Positions 7,986-17,000 of a DNA stretch of 42,965 nt are shown here, piece by piece. Below the pieces are notes generated by a model. It made no database searches. It had not been told where the DNA came from and saw nothing but the letters and a program-made list of their open reading frames with translations. The translations under genes were made by a program, and so were the position numbers. Origin of the DNA: Chloroflexales bacterium ZM16-3. Its GTDB lineage: Bacteria; Chloroflexota; Chloroflexia; Chloroflexales; Chloroflexaceae. Numbering within the stretch: the stretch's first letter is position 1; the number at the start of each line of letters is the position of its first letter. Location: positions 1-42,965 of the forward strand of contig RYFE02000042.1 in assembly GCA_004138175.2 (NCBI GenBank). The letters run 5' to 3'.

Positions 7986-8771
7986 ATGCGCGTCTACGCC
8001 ATCTCTCTGGAGAAGGGGGGCACCGGCAAGAGCTCGGTTGCGGTGAACCTGGCGGTCGCCTTTCAGCAGCGTGGGAAGCGTGTGCTGCTCATCGATCTCG
8101 ATGCCCAGGGGCACGCGAGCCGATGGCTGGGCGTCGACTCGCGGCGCTCTCGCCCTGAGGATAGCATCCTCGGCGTTATCCGCGGGCGACCGCTGGGTGA
8201 GGGAGCTATTGTCACCGAAGAGGGCGTCGCCGTGATCCCGGCCAATCCTGAGATGGCTGGCCTGCCGGTCGCGCTGGCGAGCGCGCCCAACAACGGCCTC
8301 TTTAGCCTGCGCACGGCGGTGTCCCAGATGGCCTCGCGGGGAGCGCCGTTCGATGTCATCGTCTGTGACCTGCCGCCAGCCCGCAGCCCCATCCTCGCGA
8401 CCGCACTGGCGGCCGCTACCCGCTGCGTGGCCCCGGTGCAGCCTGAGGACCTGGTGCTCCAGGCGCTCGCCGACCTCAGCGAGTCGGTCGCGTACGCGCA
8501 GCAGGTGAACCCGACGCTCCCCGATGTGAGCGTGCTGCGCAACCGCTACGCGCCGCGCAGCGCCGTTGATATGGTCTATGACGAGGAGCTGCGCACGACG
8601 TACGCGGGACAGCTGCTCCAAACGATCATCCCGATGCGGGCTGCTGTCCGCGAGTCGGCGGGTTTTCAGCAGAGCGTGTTTCGCTACCCCAGCAGCGACG
8701 CCAGCGAGGTGCGCGCCCTTTTTCGCCAGCTTGCCGATGAGCTGCTGGCCCTCGATGGAGATCGCCCATGA
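7986..8771 (+). CDS. parA: ParA-family partition ATPase
   Basis: 261 residues. The start is the ATG at 7986, preceded by GAAAGGA, not the upstream in-frame ATG at 7941. It opens directly with the deviant Walker A 'EKGGTGKSSVAVNLA' (about 9-23), followed by 'VLLIDLDAQGHASRWLG' and 'FDVIVCDLPPA', the hallmarks of ParA/MinD ATPases. No N-terminal HTH is present, so operon autoregulation probably rests with ParB or the small HTH protein upstream. Role: ATP-dependent segregation of the replicon with ParB and the palindromic site at 7784-7917. The stop overlaps the parB start (ATGA). Confidence 0.9.
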   Translation: MRVYAISLEKGGTGKSSVAVNLAVAFQQRGKRVLLIDLDAQGHASRWLGVDSRRSRPEDSILGVIRGRPLGEGAIVTEEGVAVIPANPEMAGLPVALASAPNNGLFSLRTAVSQMASRGAPFDVIVCDLPPARSPILATALAAATRCVAPVQPEDLVLQALADLSESVAYAQQVNPTLPDVSVLRNRYAPRSAVDMVYDEELRTTYAGQLLQTIIPMRAAVRESAGFQQSVFRYPSSDASEVRALFRQLADELLALDGDRP

Positions 8772-9889
8772 CCAACGCTGATCGGCGCGCTGCCGCCCTG
8801 AAGGCACGCCGGGCCCAGCAGGCCGATTCGCCGCCCGAGCCTGTTGCCACCGGCACCGAGGCTGCCCGGGCCCACTTCGTCGGTGCCTCGGTCGTCGAGG
8901 CCCTTACCCAGGGGCGCGCCGTGCAGTCCCTCCCCATCGATCAGGTGGCCCCTGAGCTGCAGCCCCAGCTCCGTCAGCCGCGCCTGCTCCCGCTGCCGGA
9001 GGAGCTGCGCAATGATGGTCAATGGGACGAGCAAGAGCGCCCGCTGATCGACGAACTGCTCGCGCTCGGGGAGTCCATGCGCGAGCGGCAGATCCAGCCG
9101 ATCGTCGTCCACGCGGGGAGCAGCGAGCGCTACCCAGGCGCCCGCTACCTGATCGTCGTCGGTCATCGGCGCTGGACCGCGGCCGCGCTCGTCGGCCTCC
9201 CCACGATCGACGCGATCATCATCGACTCGCCGAGCCCTGAGACCCTCGTCGCTATTCAGTTTAGCGAGAACGAGGATCGAGCTGAGTTCTGCGATATGGA
9301 GCGCGCATGGGCCCTGGAGCGTATGCGTCAGATCCTGCCGGATACGCCATGGGAGACCATCGAGACGCGCTTCCGCCTGAGCGAGAGCCGGCGCAAACAA
9401 CTCATGCGACTCACCACCTTCACGCCGCAACAGCAGCGCCTTGTTGCCCGCCTGCGGGCCTCGGAGTTCCAGCTTCGCCCGCTCCATACGGCGATCCGCG
9501 AGGGCGGGCTCGACACCGCACAGGCTGATCGTGTGTTCGCACAGCTCGTCACACACGCCACCTCGAACAGGTCGACCGTCGCGGGAGCTGAGAGCACCGC
9601 TCCACCCGCGACGCTCGTCCTCGACCAGGCGACGGTATCGCGCCTGGTCGCTCGGTCACAGAAAGCCGAGGCCACCGCATCCATCCCGCACCCGCGTTGG
9701 GTAGCACCACTTCAGCAGAGCATGCAGCAGACGCGATCCGGCCTGGAGCGCGCAGCACCAAAAGTCGGCGATCTCGATGAAGCGACCCTCGATGCGCTGG
9801 AGCAGGAGGTCGGGGCGCTGCTCTCGGCACTAGAGACAATGGTGAGCACACTCGCGGCCCGCGAGCGCACCGAGGAGGGCGACGCCTAG
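8768..9889 (+). CDS. parB: ParB-family partition protein
   Basis: 373 residues, start overlapping parA by 4 bp, so translationally coupled. Residues about 55-170 are the ParB/Spo0J N-terminal nuclease/CTPase fold: 'ERQIQPIVVHAG', 'YLIVVGHRRWTAAALVGLP' (GERR box variant GHRR), 'ETLVAIQFSENEDRAEF' (the QxxENxxR motif). A central HTH-containing stretch ('ETIETRFRLSESRRKQLMRL') follows, then a helical C-terminus with a leucine-rich segment (about 335-368) for dimerisation. Family knowledge: ParB loads on parS and stimulates ParA. Position after parA and next to tandem palindromes supports plasmid or element partition. Confidence 0.85.
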   Translation: MTNADRRAAALKARRAQQADSPPEPVATGTEAARAHFVGASVVEALTQGRAVQSLPIDQVAPELQPQLRQPRLLPLPEELRNDGQWDEQERPLIDELLALGESMRERQIQPIVVHAGSSERYPGARYLIVVGHRRWTAAALVGLPTIDAIIIDSPSPETLVAIQFSENEDRAEFCDMERAWALERMRQILPDTPWETIETRFRLSESRRKQLMRLTTFTPQQQRLVARLRASEFQLRPLHTAIREGGLDTAQADRVFAQLVTHATSNRSTVAGAESTAPPATLVLDQATVSRLVARSQKAEATASIPHPRWVAPLQQSMQQTRSGLERAAPKVGDLDEATLDALEQEVGALLSALETMVSTLAARERTEEGDA

Positions 9890-9897
9890 CCAGGGCC

Positions 9898-10033
9898 AAA
9901 GGGGATGCGTTTCGGCATCCCCTTGCACCGAACATGCGCCCCTCTACTCATCGCTCCGCCCGTCAGGATGCGCAAACGCGGCGTCGCGCATCACCCGCGA
10001 CAATGAGAGGGGATGCCGAAACGCATCCTCTTT
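9898..10033. repeat. Long inverted repeat in front of the antirepressor gene
   Basis: The 27-mer at 9898-9924 is the reverse complement (3 mismatches or so) of 10007-10033. Each copy is also a hairpin of its own: GGGGATGC-6 nt-GCATCCCC. The right copy ends 13 nt before the ATG at 10047, where a protein bound to it would cover the ribosome site or start region. Could be paired operators, or a parB terminator plus operator. Confidence 0.65.
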
Positions 10034-10046
10034 AGAGAGAAACCCC

Positions 10047-10859
10047 ATGGTTGACCCGATTGAGACGCTCGTCGTCACCTTCTTCGATATCCCCGTGTTG
10101 GCGGCACGCTCGCCTGACGGCCGTATCTTCCTGGCTATCCGCGACCTATGCACATCAGTCGGCCTTAGCCGCGAGTCCCAGATGCGTCGGCTGCGCACTG
10201 ACCCCGATCTTAGTATTGGGCTCCAGACCTTTCGCATTGAGACGGCGGGCGGCCCACAGCCCCAGGAGTTCCTACTGCTGGAGCACGTCCCGCTCTGGAT
10301 ATCGGGCGTCACGCGCCGGAAGGCTACGCCGGACATCCAGGATCGGCTGCGCTTTCTGAAGCTCTTTATCATTGGCCATGTCCACGATGCTATTGCTCAG
10401 GCTGCCGGCCTGCCGGCGGGATCGAGCCGCAACATCGAGGATCTGCGCGATCTGGAGCGCTACGATACGGCTATTCAGGGCATTGCCGCACGCACAGAGG
10501 CGCTAGAGGAGAGCCAGGGGAAGGCGCGTACGGCCTGGCGCGAGCACGAGGGGCGCATCCGTCGGCTGGAGGAGCAGATCCGCTCAATGCTCCGTCTCTC
10601 GCCAACCCAGCGGGGCACAATCTACGAGCAGGTTCACGCCTGGGGGCGGGCGCGGGCCGACCGCGAGGGCATCCCTTTTGGGGCAGCGATCGCGAAGTGC
10701 TGGGGGACGCTCAAGGCTCGCTTCACCGTGGCGAAGTACGAGGACATTCCCGCTGCACAGTACGAGGAGTGCCTGCGCTTTATCCGCCAGTCCTATGCAG
10801 AGGAGACCGGCGAGTCGCTCGGGGGCGACCAGCTGCAGCTTCCAGGGATAGAGCCATAG
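10047..10859 (+). CDS. Phage-type antirepressor (P22_AR_N / ORF6C)
   Basis: 270 residues. Residues about 8-120 resemble the phage antirepressor N-terminal domain ('VTFFDIPVLAARSPDGRIFL', 'IRDLCTSVGLSRESQMRRL', 'EHVPLWISGV'). A helical linker with coiled-coil character follows (about 145-185), then an ORF6C-like C-terminal domain ('LSPTQRGTIYEQVHAWGRAR', 'ARFTVAKYEDIP'). Family knowledge: these proteins antagonise or replace repressors in prophages and phage-plasmids. The gene is isolated between inverted repeats upstream and a 481-nt gene-free gap downstream. The likely role is to control the element's lifestyle switch (inference). Confidence 0.75.
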   Translation: MVDPIETLVVTFFDIPVLAARSPDGRIFLAIRDLCTSVGLSRESQMRRLRTDPDLSIGLQTFRIETAGGPQPQEFLLLEHVPLWISGVTRRKATPDIQDRLRFLKLFIIGHVHDAIAQAAGLPAGSSRNIEDLRDLERYDTAIQGIAARTEALEESQGKARTAWREHEGRIRRLEEQIRSMLRLSPTQRGTIYEQVHAWGRARADREGIPFGAAIAKCWGTLKARFTVAKYEDIPAAQYEECLRFIRQSYAEETGESLGGDQLQLPGIEP

Positions 10860-11340
10860 GTCGTCGATACGTGGTGCCGCTCTCCTACGAGATGGATGGC
10901 GACCGGAGGTGCGAGGCGGCGTGCTCTTTCTGCCGCCCCTGGCGTTCGTCTCGCTTGGGCGCGTTGTGCGCCGTGCGAGGACGGGTCGTAACCAGGGCGC
11001 TGGACTCATGGGGCCTATACAAACGTCGCGGTCACCAGCCGCCATGCCAAAGAGGCCGTTGGGCGCAGCACCGCATACATAGCCACCATGACTCCTGGAT
11101 ACAGGCGTTGTCACGCATGCGTGCGAATCTAAGAACGTGTGCCACGCAACACGCGGTGGGCGTGCCCCGATTCACCGCATTCGTTCGTTGGCAGGGGGCA
11201 AACGATTAGGATGCGGAACAGCCCCCGCATGGGCGGCAAATCCGCGTATGTGGAACATAGCCGCAGATATGTTGCACTTAGCAAGCTGCTTTTCACACAA
11301 CACAACCAAATCGCGCTGTGTGCTGTTGCGCGCGGCACCC
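10860..11340. other. Gene-free convergent gap
   Basis: 481 nt between the + strand antirepressor and the - strand DISARM operon. No convincing coding frame, clear terminator or repeat was seen. It is the junction between backbone and defence cargo. Confidence 0.5.
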
Positions 11341-12144
11341 CTACTGACTGCGTTGGAGCACACCCTCGGCGATCATGCGCTCGAACTGGGCGGCGACGGT
11401 GGCCGGCTCGGGGCCGCCGGAGATCAGCACGCCCAGCTCCATATTCAGGCTCAGGGCGTAGTCGGTGAGGTTGGCGCTGGAGAGGAAGAGGGTGCGCCGG
11501 TCGGCGACGGCGCACTTGGCGTGGAGCGTGCCGGTGTGGCCGCGCTCGTCGGCGGGGCGGCGGTCGGTCGGCCAGATGTAGATCTGCGCCGCGCTGGCGA
11601 CCGCTGGCCCGAGGGCCTTGATCGTGTCGTAGGCCATCTTCTGGCCGCTCGGCTCCGGGGCCTCGATGCAGATGCGGATGACGACCCCACGGGCGGCTGC
11701 GCTCATAAGCGCCTCGATGACGGCTGGAATCTTGTAGACGGCGAAGCTCACGACCAGCAGCTCCTGGCGGGCGCGGTGGATGATCTGGAGCAGGGCCTGG
11801 TCGGTGCGGCGCATCGAGACGCCCGCCGCCAGGGGGCCAGTCCAGATCAGCTCGACGCGCTGCTCGGCGCGGGTGCTGCGGGTGGCCGCCGCTGCGCTCA
11901 GCAGGGCCAGGGCCACACGCGCGCCGGAGATCGCGGGGGCCTGCTGCGCCCAGGCGTCGAGGAAGCCGCTGGCTCTGGCGCGCTGGGCGGGCTGGGGGAT
12001 GGCCTGGAGCGCGGCCGCCCGTGCGGCATCGCGTGGCCCTGTGGCGTGCTCAATCGCCCGCGCGAGGGCGTGGATGCTCCCTGGTGGGAGCTCCGCTGCC
12101 AGGCGTACGGCGGCGTCGATGATGATGGGTCGCTGCTCGTCCAT
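11341..12144 (-). CDS. drmC: DISARM DrmC, phospholipase D-like nuclease family
   Basis: 267 residues. A PLD half with the HKD motif: H208, K210 and D215 in 'TLHAKCAVADRRTLFLSSAN'. A second partial PLD half lies earlier ('LLQIIHRARQELLVVSFAVYKIP', about 125-145), as usual for the family. The N-terminal 90 residues are helical. Family knowledge: DrmC is the PLD component shared by both DISARM classes and is not strictly needed for protection in the tested system. It is the last gene of the operon, 6 nt after drmB. Length is typical. Confidence 0.88.
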   Translation of the reverse strand: MDEQRPIIIDAAVRLAAELPPGSIHALARAIEHATGPRDAARAAALQAIPQPAQRARASGFLDAWAQQAPAISGARVALALLSAAAATRSTRAEQRVELIWTGPLAAGVSMRRTDQALLQIIHRARQELLVVSFAVYKIPAVIEALMSAAARGVVIRICIEAPEPSGQKMAYDTIKALGPAVASAAQIYIWPTDRRPADERGHTGTLHAKCAVADRRTLFLSSANLTDYALSLNMELGVLISGGPEPATVAAQFERMIAEGVLQRSQ

Positions 12145-12150
12145 GCGGCC

Positions 12151-14025
12151 TCAGCTGAAGAAGGCGAGATCCTCGCGCTCGACGGTCGGCACCAGCACGG
12201 AGCGGTCGAGGTAGCGGTTGCCGCGCTCGCACGAGGTCTCCGGGGCGAAGAGGCAGGCGTGGCATGCTGCCGCGTGGACGGTGGTGCCGCGCCGGCTGGG
12301 CTCGTGCTCGGCGCAGAGCGGGTCGGAGGCGCACTGGGCCGCGTCGCGCATGGCGGTCTGGAGATGTCGGCGCAGCTCGTCTGGCTCGCCCAGATTCACG
12401 AGACCGCCCAGCGTGCCCTCGCTGTCCGGGGCGGCCGTGTAGATCAGCACGCCGGCCATCGGCTCGGGGCGGCCCTCGGTCTCGTTCGGGCCGCGCGCGT
12501 AGATGCGCTCGCGCAGGCTGGCCGCGTTGTAGCCGCACTCCAGCACCAGCTGGCGCATCAGGACGTGGGCGAAGGTGTGCAGCAGCACGTAGCGCATGCC
12601 GGGGAAGTCGGCCTCGGGCGGGGTGATGCGCCGCGCCCGCCGCCAGCTGGTGTGTGAGGCGAGAAACTGCTCCTTGCGGCGCTCGGTGGTCGCGCCGGTG
12701 AGCCAGCCCTGGATGGCGGCCTCGTCGAACTGGATGAAGATGCCCTCCCCGCGCACCTCGGCGGCGGGCACCCAGGTTGGCGCGCGTCGGGCGAGCGGCA
12801 TCCGTCGCTGGCCGCTGTCCTCCGGGTTCACGCCCAGCTCGCCCGGCGCGTCGATCCGCGTGAAGCCGATCAGCGCCCGCACCTCGCGCAGCCGCTCGAC
12901 CAGCACCACCCGCGCGATGCGCGGGTCGAAGCCCTGCGGCACCGCCACCTCGCGCAGGCGGAAGTCTTTGGAGGGCGTGTGGCTGGCGGGGTGGGCGAAC
13001 TGCTCCCACTCGCGCCCCTTCAGGTCGGCGGGGTCGTCTTTCTCGCCCTGCTGCTCCTGCCCGCGCCGCTGCTCAATCGCCTGAAAAATCTCCGTGTCGC
13101 GGTAGCCGATGAAGTCGCCGAAGGGGTTGGGCGTCATCGCGCGCATCAGGGTGATGAACTGCTCGCTGGGCACCTGCTGGAGGCTGGTCCACTTGCTCTC
13201 AACGAGCTGGGCCAGCTTGACCGACTCGGTGGGGATGGCCAGGGCGATCACGGTGTCGCCGAACCAGAGGTTCGAGGCCCCGAGCAGGATGGCCCGGACC
13301 TGCTGGTCGCAGCCACGGGGGTCAAAGTCGCGCAGGTGCGGGCGTCGCCCGCGACACTGCGGCATGCGCGCCCGGCCCTCCTCGCCGAACGCCTCCGAGA
13401 GGCGGCGGGTCTTCTTGCAGGTGTCGCAGCTCAGCACCAGGTCGCGGGCCTCGCCGCTGGGGCCGAACTCAATCAGGCGCAGCTGGGTCGCGCAGTCGGT
13501 GGGGCCGCGATGCACAAACTCCACCCACGGGAAGTCGTCGAGGTGCCCGTGCTCGCAGGCCACCAGGAAGCGCGCCGGGACGACCACCGGCTCCTTGGCC
13601 TTCTCGCAGCCGCTGTGGACGTAGCGGGTGCGGTCGGGGTGGTAGGGGTCTTCCTTGGGGGTGAACAGGCCGGTGCTGAGCGGCGAGAGCTGCTGGCAGC
13701 GCGGGCAGAGCATCCAGCGCGGGAAGAGCGCGACCGGAATGCCGATGCGCGCCAGGGTGCTGAAGGGGTCAACCGGCCCGCTGCCCGGCGGCAGGGCGGG
13801 CGGGGCGAGGAGTTGCTGCACCTGGCTGCCGAGCTGGGCGCGCACCGCGCGCAGCAGGCGCTCCTCGTCGATCACGCGGGAGATGCCGCCGTCCACCGTC
13901 CAGTCGTCCAGGCCCATGACCAGCACCGAGAGGTGCGGCAGATCGACGAGGGCGCCCACGCCGTAGCTGAAGATGACCTGGCTGGGGCGCACCTCGCCGA
14001 CGCGGGGATGTTTCATCGGTGGCAT
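12151..14025 (-). CDS. drmB: DISARM DrmB, DUF1998 zinc protein
   Basis: 624 residues. The N-terminus 'RPSQVIFSYGVGALVDLPHLSVLVMGLDDW' type opening is diagnostic of DrmB. Cysteine pairs that probably bind zinc occur at 'LCPRCQQ', 'CEHGHLDDFPW', 'SCDTCKK' and 'CDQQ'-like sites. The C-terminal DUF1998 part has 'FAHVLMRQLVLECGYNAASL', 'GVLIYTAAPDSEGTLGGLV' and 'CLFAPETSCERGNRYLDR'. Family knowledge: DrmA and DrmB form a complex that binds and restricts incoming phage DNA. The start follows drmA by 2 nt, so the two are translationally coupled. No repeat insertion is seen in this gene, unlike drmA. Confidence 0.92.
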   Translation of the reverse strand: MPPMKHPRVGEVRPSQVIFSYGVGALVDLPHLSVLVMGLDDWTVDGGISRVIDEERLLRAVRAQLGSQVQQLLAPPALPPGSGPVDPFSTLARIGIPVALFPRWMLCPRCQQLSPLSTGLFTPKEDPYHPDRTRYVHSGCEKAKEPVVVPARFLVACEHGHLDDFPWVEFVHRGPTDCATQLRLIEFGPSGEARDLVLSCDTCKKTRRLSEAFGEEGRARMPQCRGRRPHLRDFDPRGCDQQVRAILLGASNLWFGDTVIALAIPTESVKLAQLVESKWTSLQQVPSEQFITLMRAMTPNPFGDFIGYRDTEIFQAIEQRRGQEQQGEKDDPADLKGREWEQFAHPASHTPSKDFRLREVAVPQGFDPRIARVVLVERLREVRALIGFTRIDAPGELGVNPEDSGQRRMPLARRAPTWVPAAEVRGEGIFIQFDEAAIQGWLTGATTERRKEQFLASHTSWRRARRITPPEADFPGMRYVLLHTFAHVLMRQLVLECGYNAASLRERIYARGPNETEGRPEPMAGVLIYTAAPDSEGTLGGLVNLGEPDELRRHLQTAMRDAAQCASDPLCAEHEPSRRGTTVHAAACHACLFAPETSCERGNRYLDRSVLVPTVEREDLAFFS

Positions 14026-14027
14026 GG

Positions 14028-17000
14028 TTATTCCTCGTCCTCGGTCGGCGCAGCGGCAGCGGGCGCGCCCTCCGTCGCGTACTGCCAGCGCTGGCCGCCC
14101 CCGTCGAGCCCGCCGTCCTCCAGGATGAGGTTGACGGTCGGCTCCACGTCGCGCAGCGAGTTCAGGCAGGCGAACAGCGACCAGTCACCATCGCCGGGCG
14201 GGCTGAGCAGGCCGACGGTATCGCCGCCGGCGCGCTGGTAGCCGAGCTTGGCGCTCACGGTGGCGGCGATGCGGGCCTGCCAGTAATCGAGCCGCTCGGT
14301 GATCGCGCTCTGGATCAGCCCGGCCCGCTTCGGCCCGTCGATGGCCTCGGCCCGCCGCACGATGGTGGCCACGGCCTCCGCTATACCCTGGTCGCTGCGG
14401 CTGAGCCGGCCCGCGCCGAGGTTCGGGTTGTAGGTCGCCGCGCCGATGCGGGCCAGGGCGACCAGCACCCCGCTCAGTCCGCGGTCGAGGGCGCGCGGCG
14501 AGAAGGGCGTCACCGAGAGGGCTTCGACGTGCTGGTAGAAGGTGGCGTGGTAGTGGGTGAAGCGCTCGTAGTGGCTCAGGTCGCGCGGCCTGGCCCAGTT
14601 GTAGATCGTCGCGACGAGGCCGGGGTGCTGGCGGCCGACGCGGCTGGTGGCCTGGATGTACTCGGCGGTGGATTTGGGCTGTCCGGCGACGAGCATCAGG
14701 CCCAGCCGGCTGACATCGACGCCGACCGAGATCATGTTGGTCGCCAGCAGGACATCGACGGGGAACTGTGAGGGGGCGCGCTTGCGGCCCTTCTCCGGGC
14801 GCTGCGCCGGGTCGAAGGGTGCCTCCAGGCGATCCAGCATCTCGGGGATGTCCGCCGCGCTCAGGCGCGAGGTCAGCTCGCGGACGCTCCAGGGGTCGAG
14901 GAAGCGCGTGGGCAGGCCGCGCTGGTGCATCTTCTTCAGGCGGGTGCTGACCGTGTCATCGACGGCGCGGCGCATCGCGGCCAGCTCGCGCAGGGCGTTG
15001 AAGTAGCCCACCAGGGTCATGTAAGGGTCCGCGCCGCGCATGGCGGTCTCGTAGAGCTGCTGGGCGGCGGCGAGGAAGGCGACATACGACTGGATGAGCG
15101 CGGTCTTGTGGCGGATGCCGGGCGCGCAGATGCCCAGGTAGCGTCGGCCAGGATAGGCGTCGCTGGGCGGGCGCGGGATGGCGAAGCAGGTGTCGCCGGC
15201 GTCGAGGCCCTGGGGCGGGAAGATCGCGACGTTGCGCAGGAACAGGCTATGCACCTGCTGGTCAGCCCGGCGGATCGTCGCGGTGGAGGCGATCAGCTTG
15301 GGGCGCACCCGCAGGCCGTCCAGCTCCCAGCTGGCCAGCTGATCGACCGCCGCCTCGTAGAGCCCGACGAGCGTGCCCAGCGGCCCGCTGATCAGGTGCA
15401 GCTCGTCCTGGATGATCAGATCCGGCGGGCGCAGCGGGGTCGCCGGGAGCACGCGGGCGGGGCCGTGCCTGCCGCCCTTGATCGCGGGGTGGCTCTGGGC
15501 CGGGTGGTCGGTGTCGGGGGTCAGGTAGCCGTGGCGCTCGCAGTAGCCATTTACCTGGCCGAAGAGCGCGGCCACCCGCCCGTTCCAGGGCATCTGCGCG
15601 AACTTGTCCACGGTGGCGATCAGCAGGGCGGGCAGGCGGTGGTAGATCTCCTCGTCGACCACGAGCACCGGCAGGCCCTCGCCGTCGGATTGGCGGGCGT
15701 TGAAGGGGCAGTGGTTCATCAGGCTGCCGCAGTACATCAGCACGCGGCTGCGGCCCTGCTCGGGCAGCTCGGCGGTCAGGTCGCGCCCAGGGTCAATCGG
15801 CGTGCCGCACCAGGGGCAGTGCTTGAGCTGGGCGGGGCTGCCGCCGCCGGCGTTGCCGCCCTTCTTGAGCTGCTTGATCGCCTCGTCGGCGTCCTCGACC
15901 CAGTTGGGCGTGGAGCGCTGGCCGACCCACAGGCCGAGGCGGAAGGGCTCGTCGCCCCAGCGGGCCGGGTCCTCGCGGCGGATGACCTCGCAGGCGCAGA
16001 TCAGGGTGGCGGCGCGCTGGAACTGCTGGAGGGTGAGCAGGCGCAGGGTGTAGCGCATCAGCACGGCCACGCCGGTCATGCCGCTGCGCCCGCCGACCAC
16101 GCCCTGGAGCCGCCGGATGCCCAGGGTGTAGGCGGTCAGGCCGAGGTAGGCCTCGGTCTTGCCGCCGCCGGTGGGGAACCAGAGCAGGTCGGCTTCCCCC
16201 AGCGGCGTTCCATCGTCAAGGCCGGGCAGCCGGGCAGGCTCACGCAAAGCCGCAAAGCCGCTAAGGCCGGACAAGCCGGATGGTTTATCGAAGGCTGCCA
16301 CGTTGTCGATGCCGCCCTCCCTTTGCGCCTTTGCGGCTTTGCGTGAGACATCCGGCGCGAGCCGGTCGGGGTGGCGCGGGTCGGTGAGGGCGGGCAGGTT
16401 GATCAGCATGAAGCCGAGCTGGAAGGCCCGCCAGGCGTGGTCTTCTGGCCGGTCAAAGTCCGCGGGGGCCTTCTTCTCGCCCCGGCGCACCGAGGCGGCG
16501 TAGAGCGAGCGGGTGCGCTGGAGGGCCATGGCGCGGTTGGCGAAGCGGAAGGCGCTGGCCGCCTGCGGGTTGGTGTCGAGCAGCGTGATGCCCTCGCGGA
16601 TGCGCGCTAGGGCCAGCCGGCAGTGGCGCAGCGACTCTTCTCCGGCGTTGATAAACGGCACCAGGTCAGGCGTTGGCGTCTGGAGCCGGGCCTCCTGGCG
16701 GGCGATCCAGTCGGCGTAGACGGCGGCGAGGGGGGCGAGGTGCGCGGCGAACTGGCCATCGGGCACGGCGGCCAGCGCGGCCATATCAATGGTCAGATCC
16801 GCGAGGCGGGCGAAGCCGGGGTCGGCGGGCGTCGGCTGGGTGGTCTGGGGCACGTCGTAGGTCGGCAGCACTACCGTGCGCACGGCGACCGCGCTGTCGT
16901 GGATGCGCTGGCCGTCCGCGTCACGGGCGGGGGTCGCATCGACCGCGACGCCGTGGCCGACCGCGAACTCGACCTCGTTGCGGTAGAGCATCGCGGTGCG

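Noticed and set aside
11137-12657. 506-codon open frame across drmC and the end of drmB in antisense
   Set aside because: Crosses two real genes on the opposite strand and has no start signal or recognisable domain.
14925-16346. 473-codon open frame antisense to drmA
   Set aside because: Shadow frame; drmA motifs on the other strand are unambiguous.
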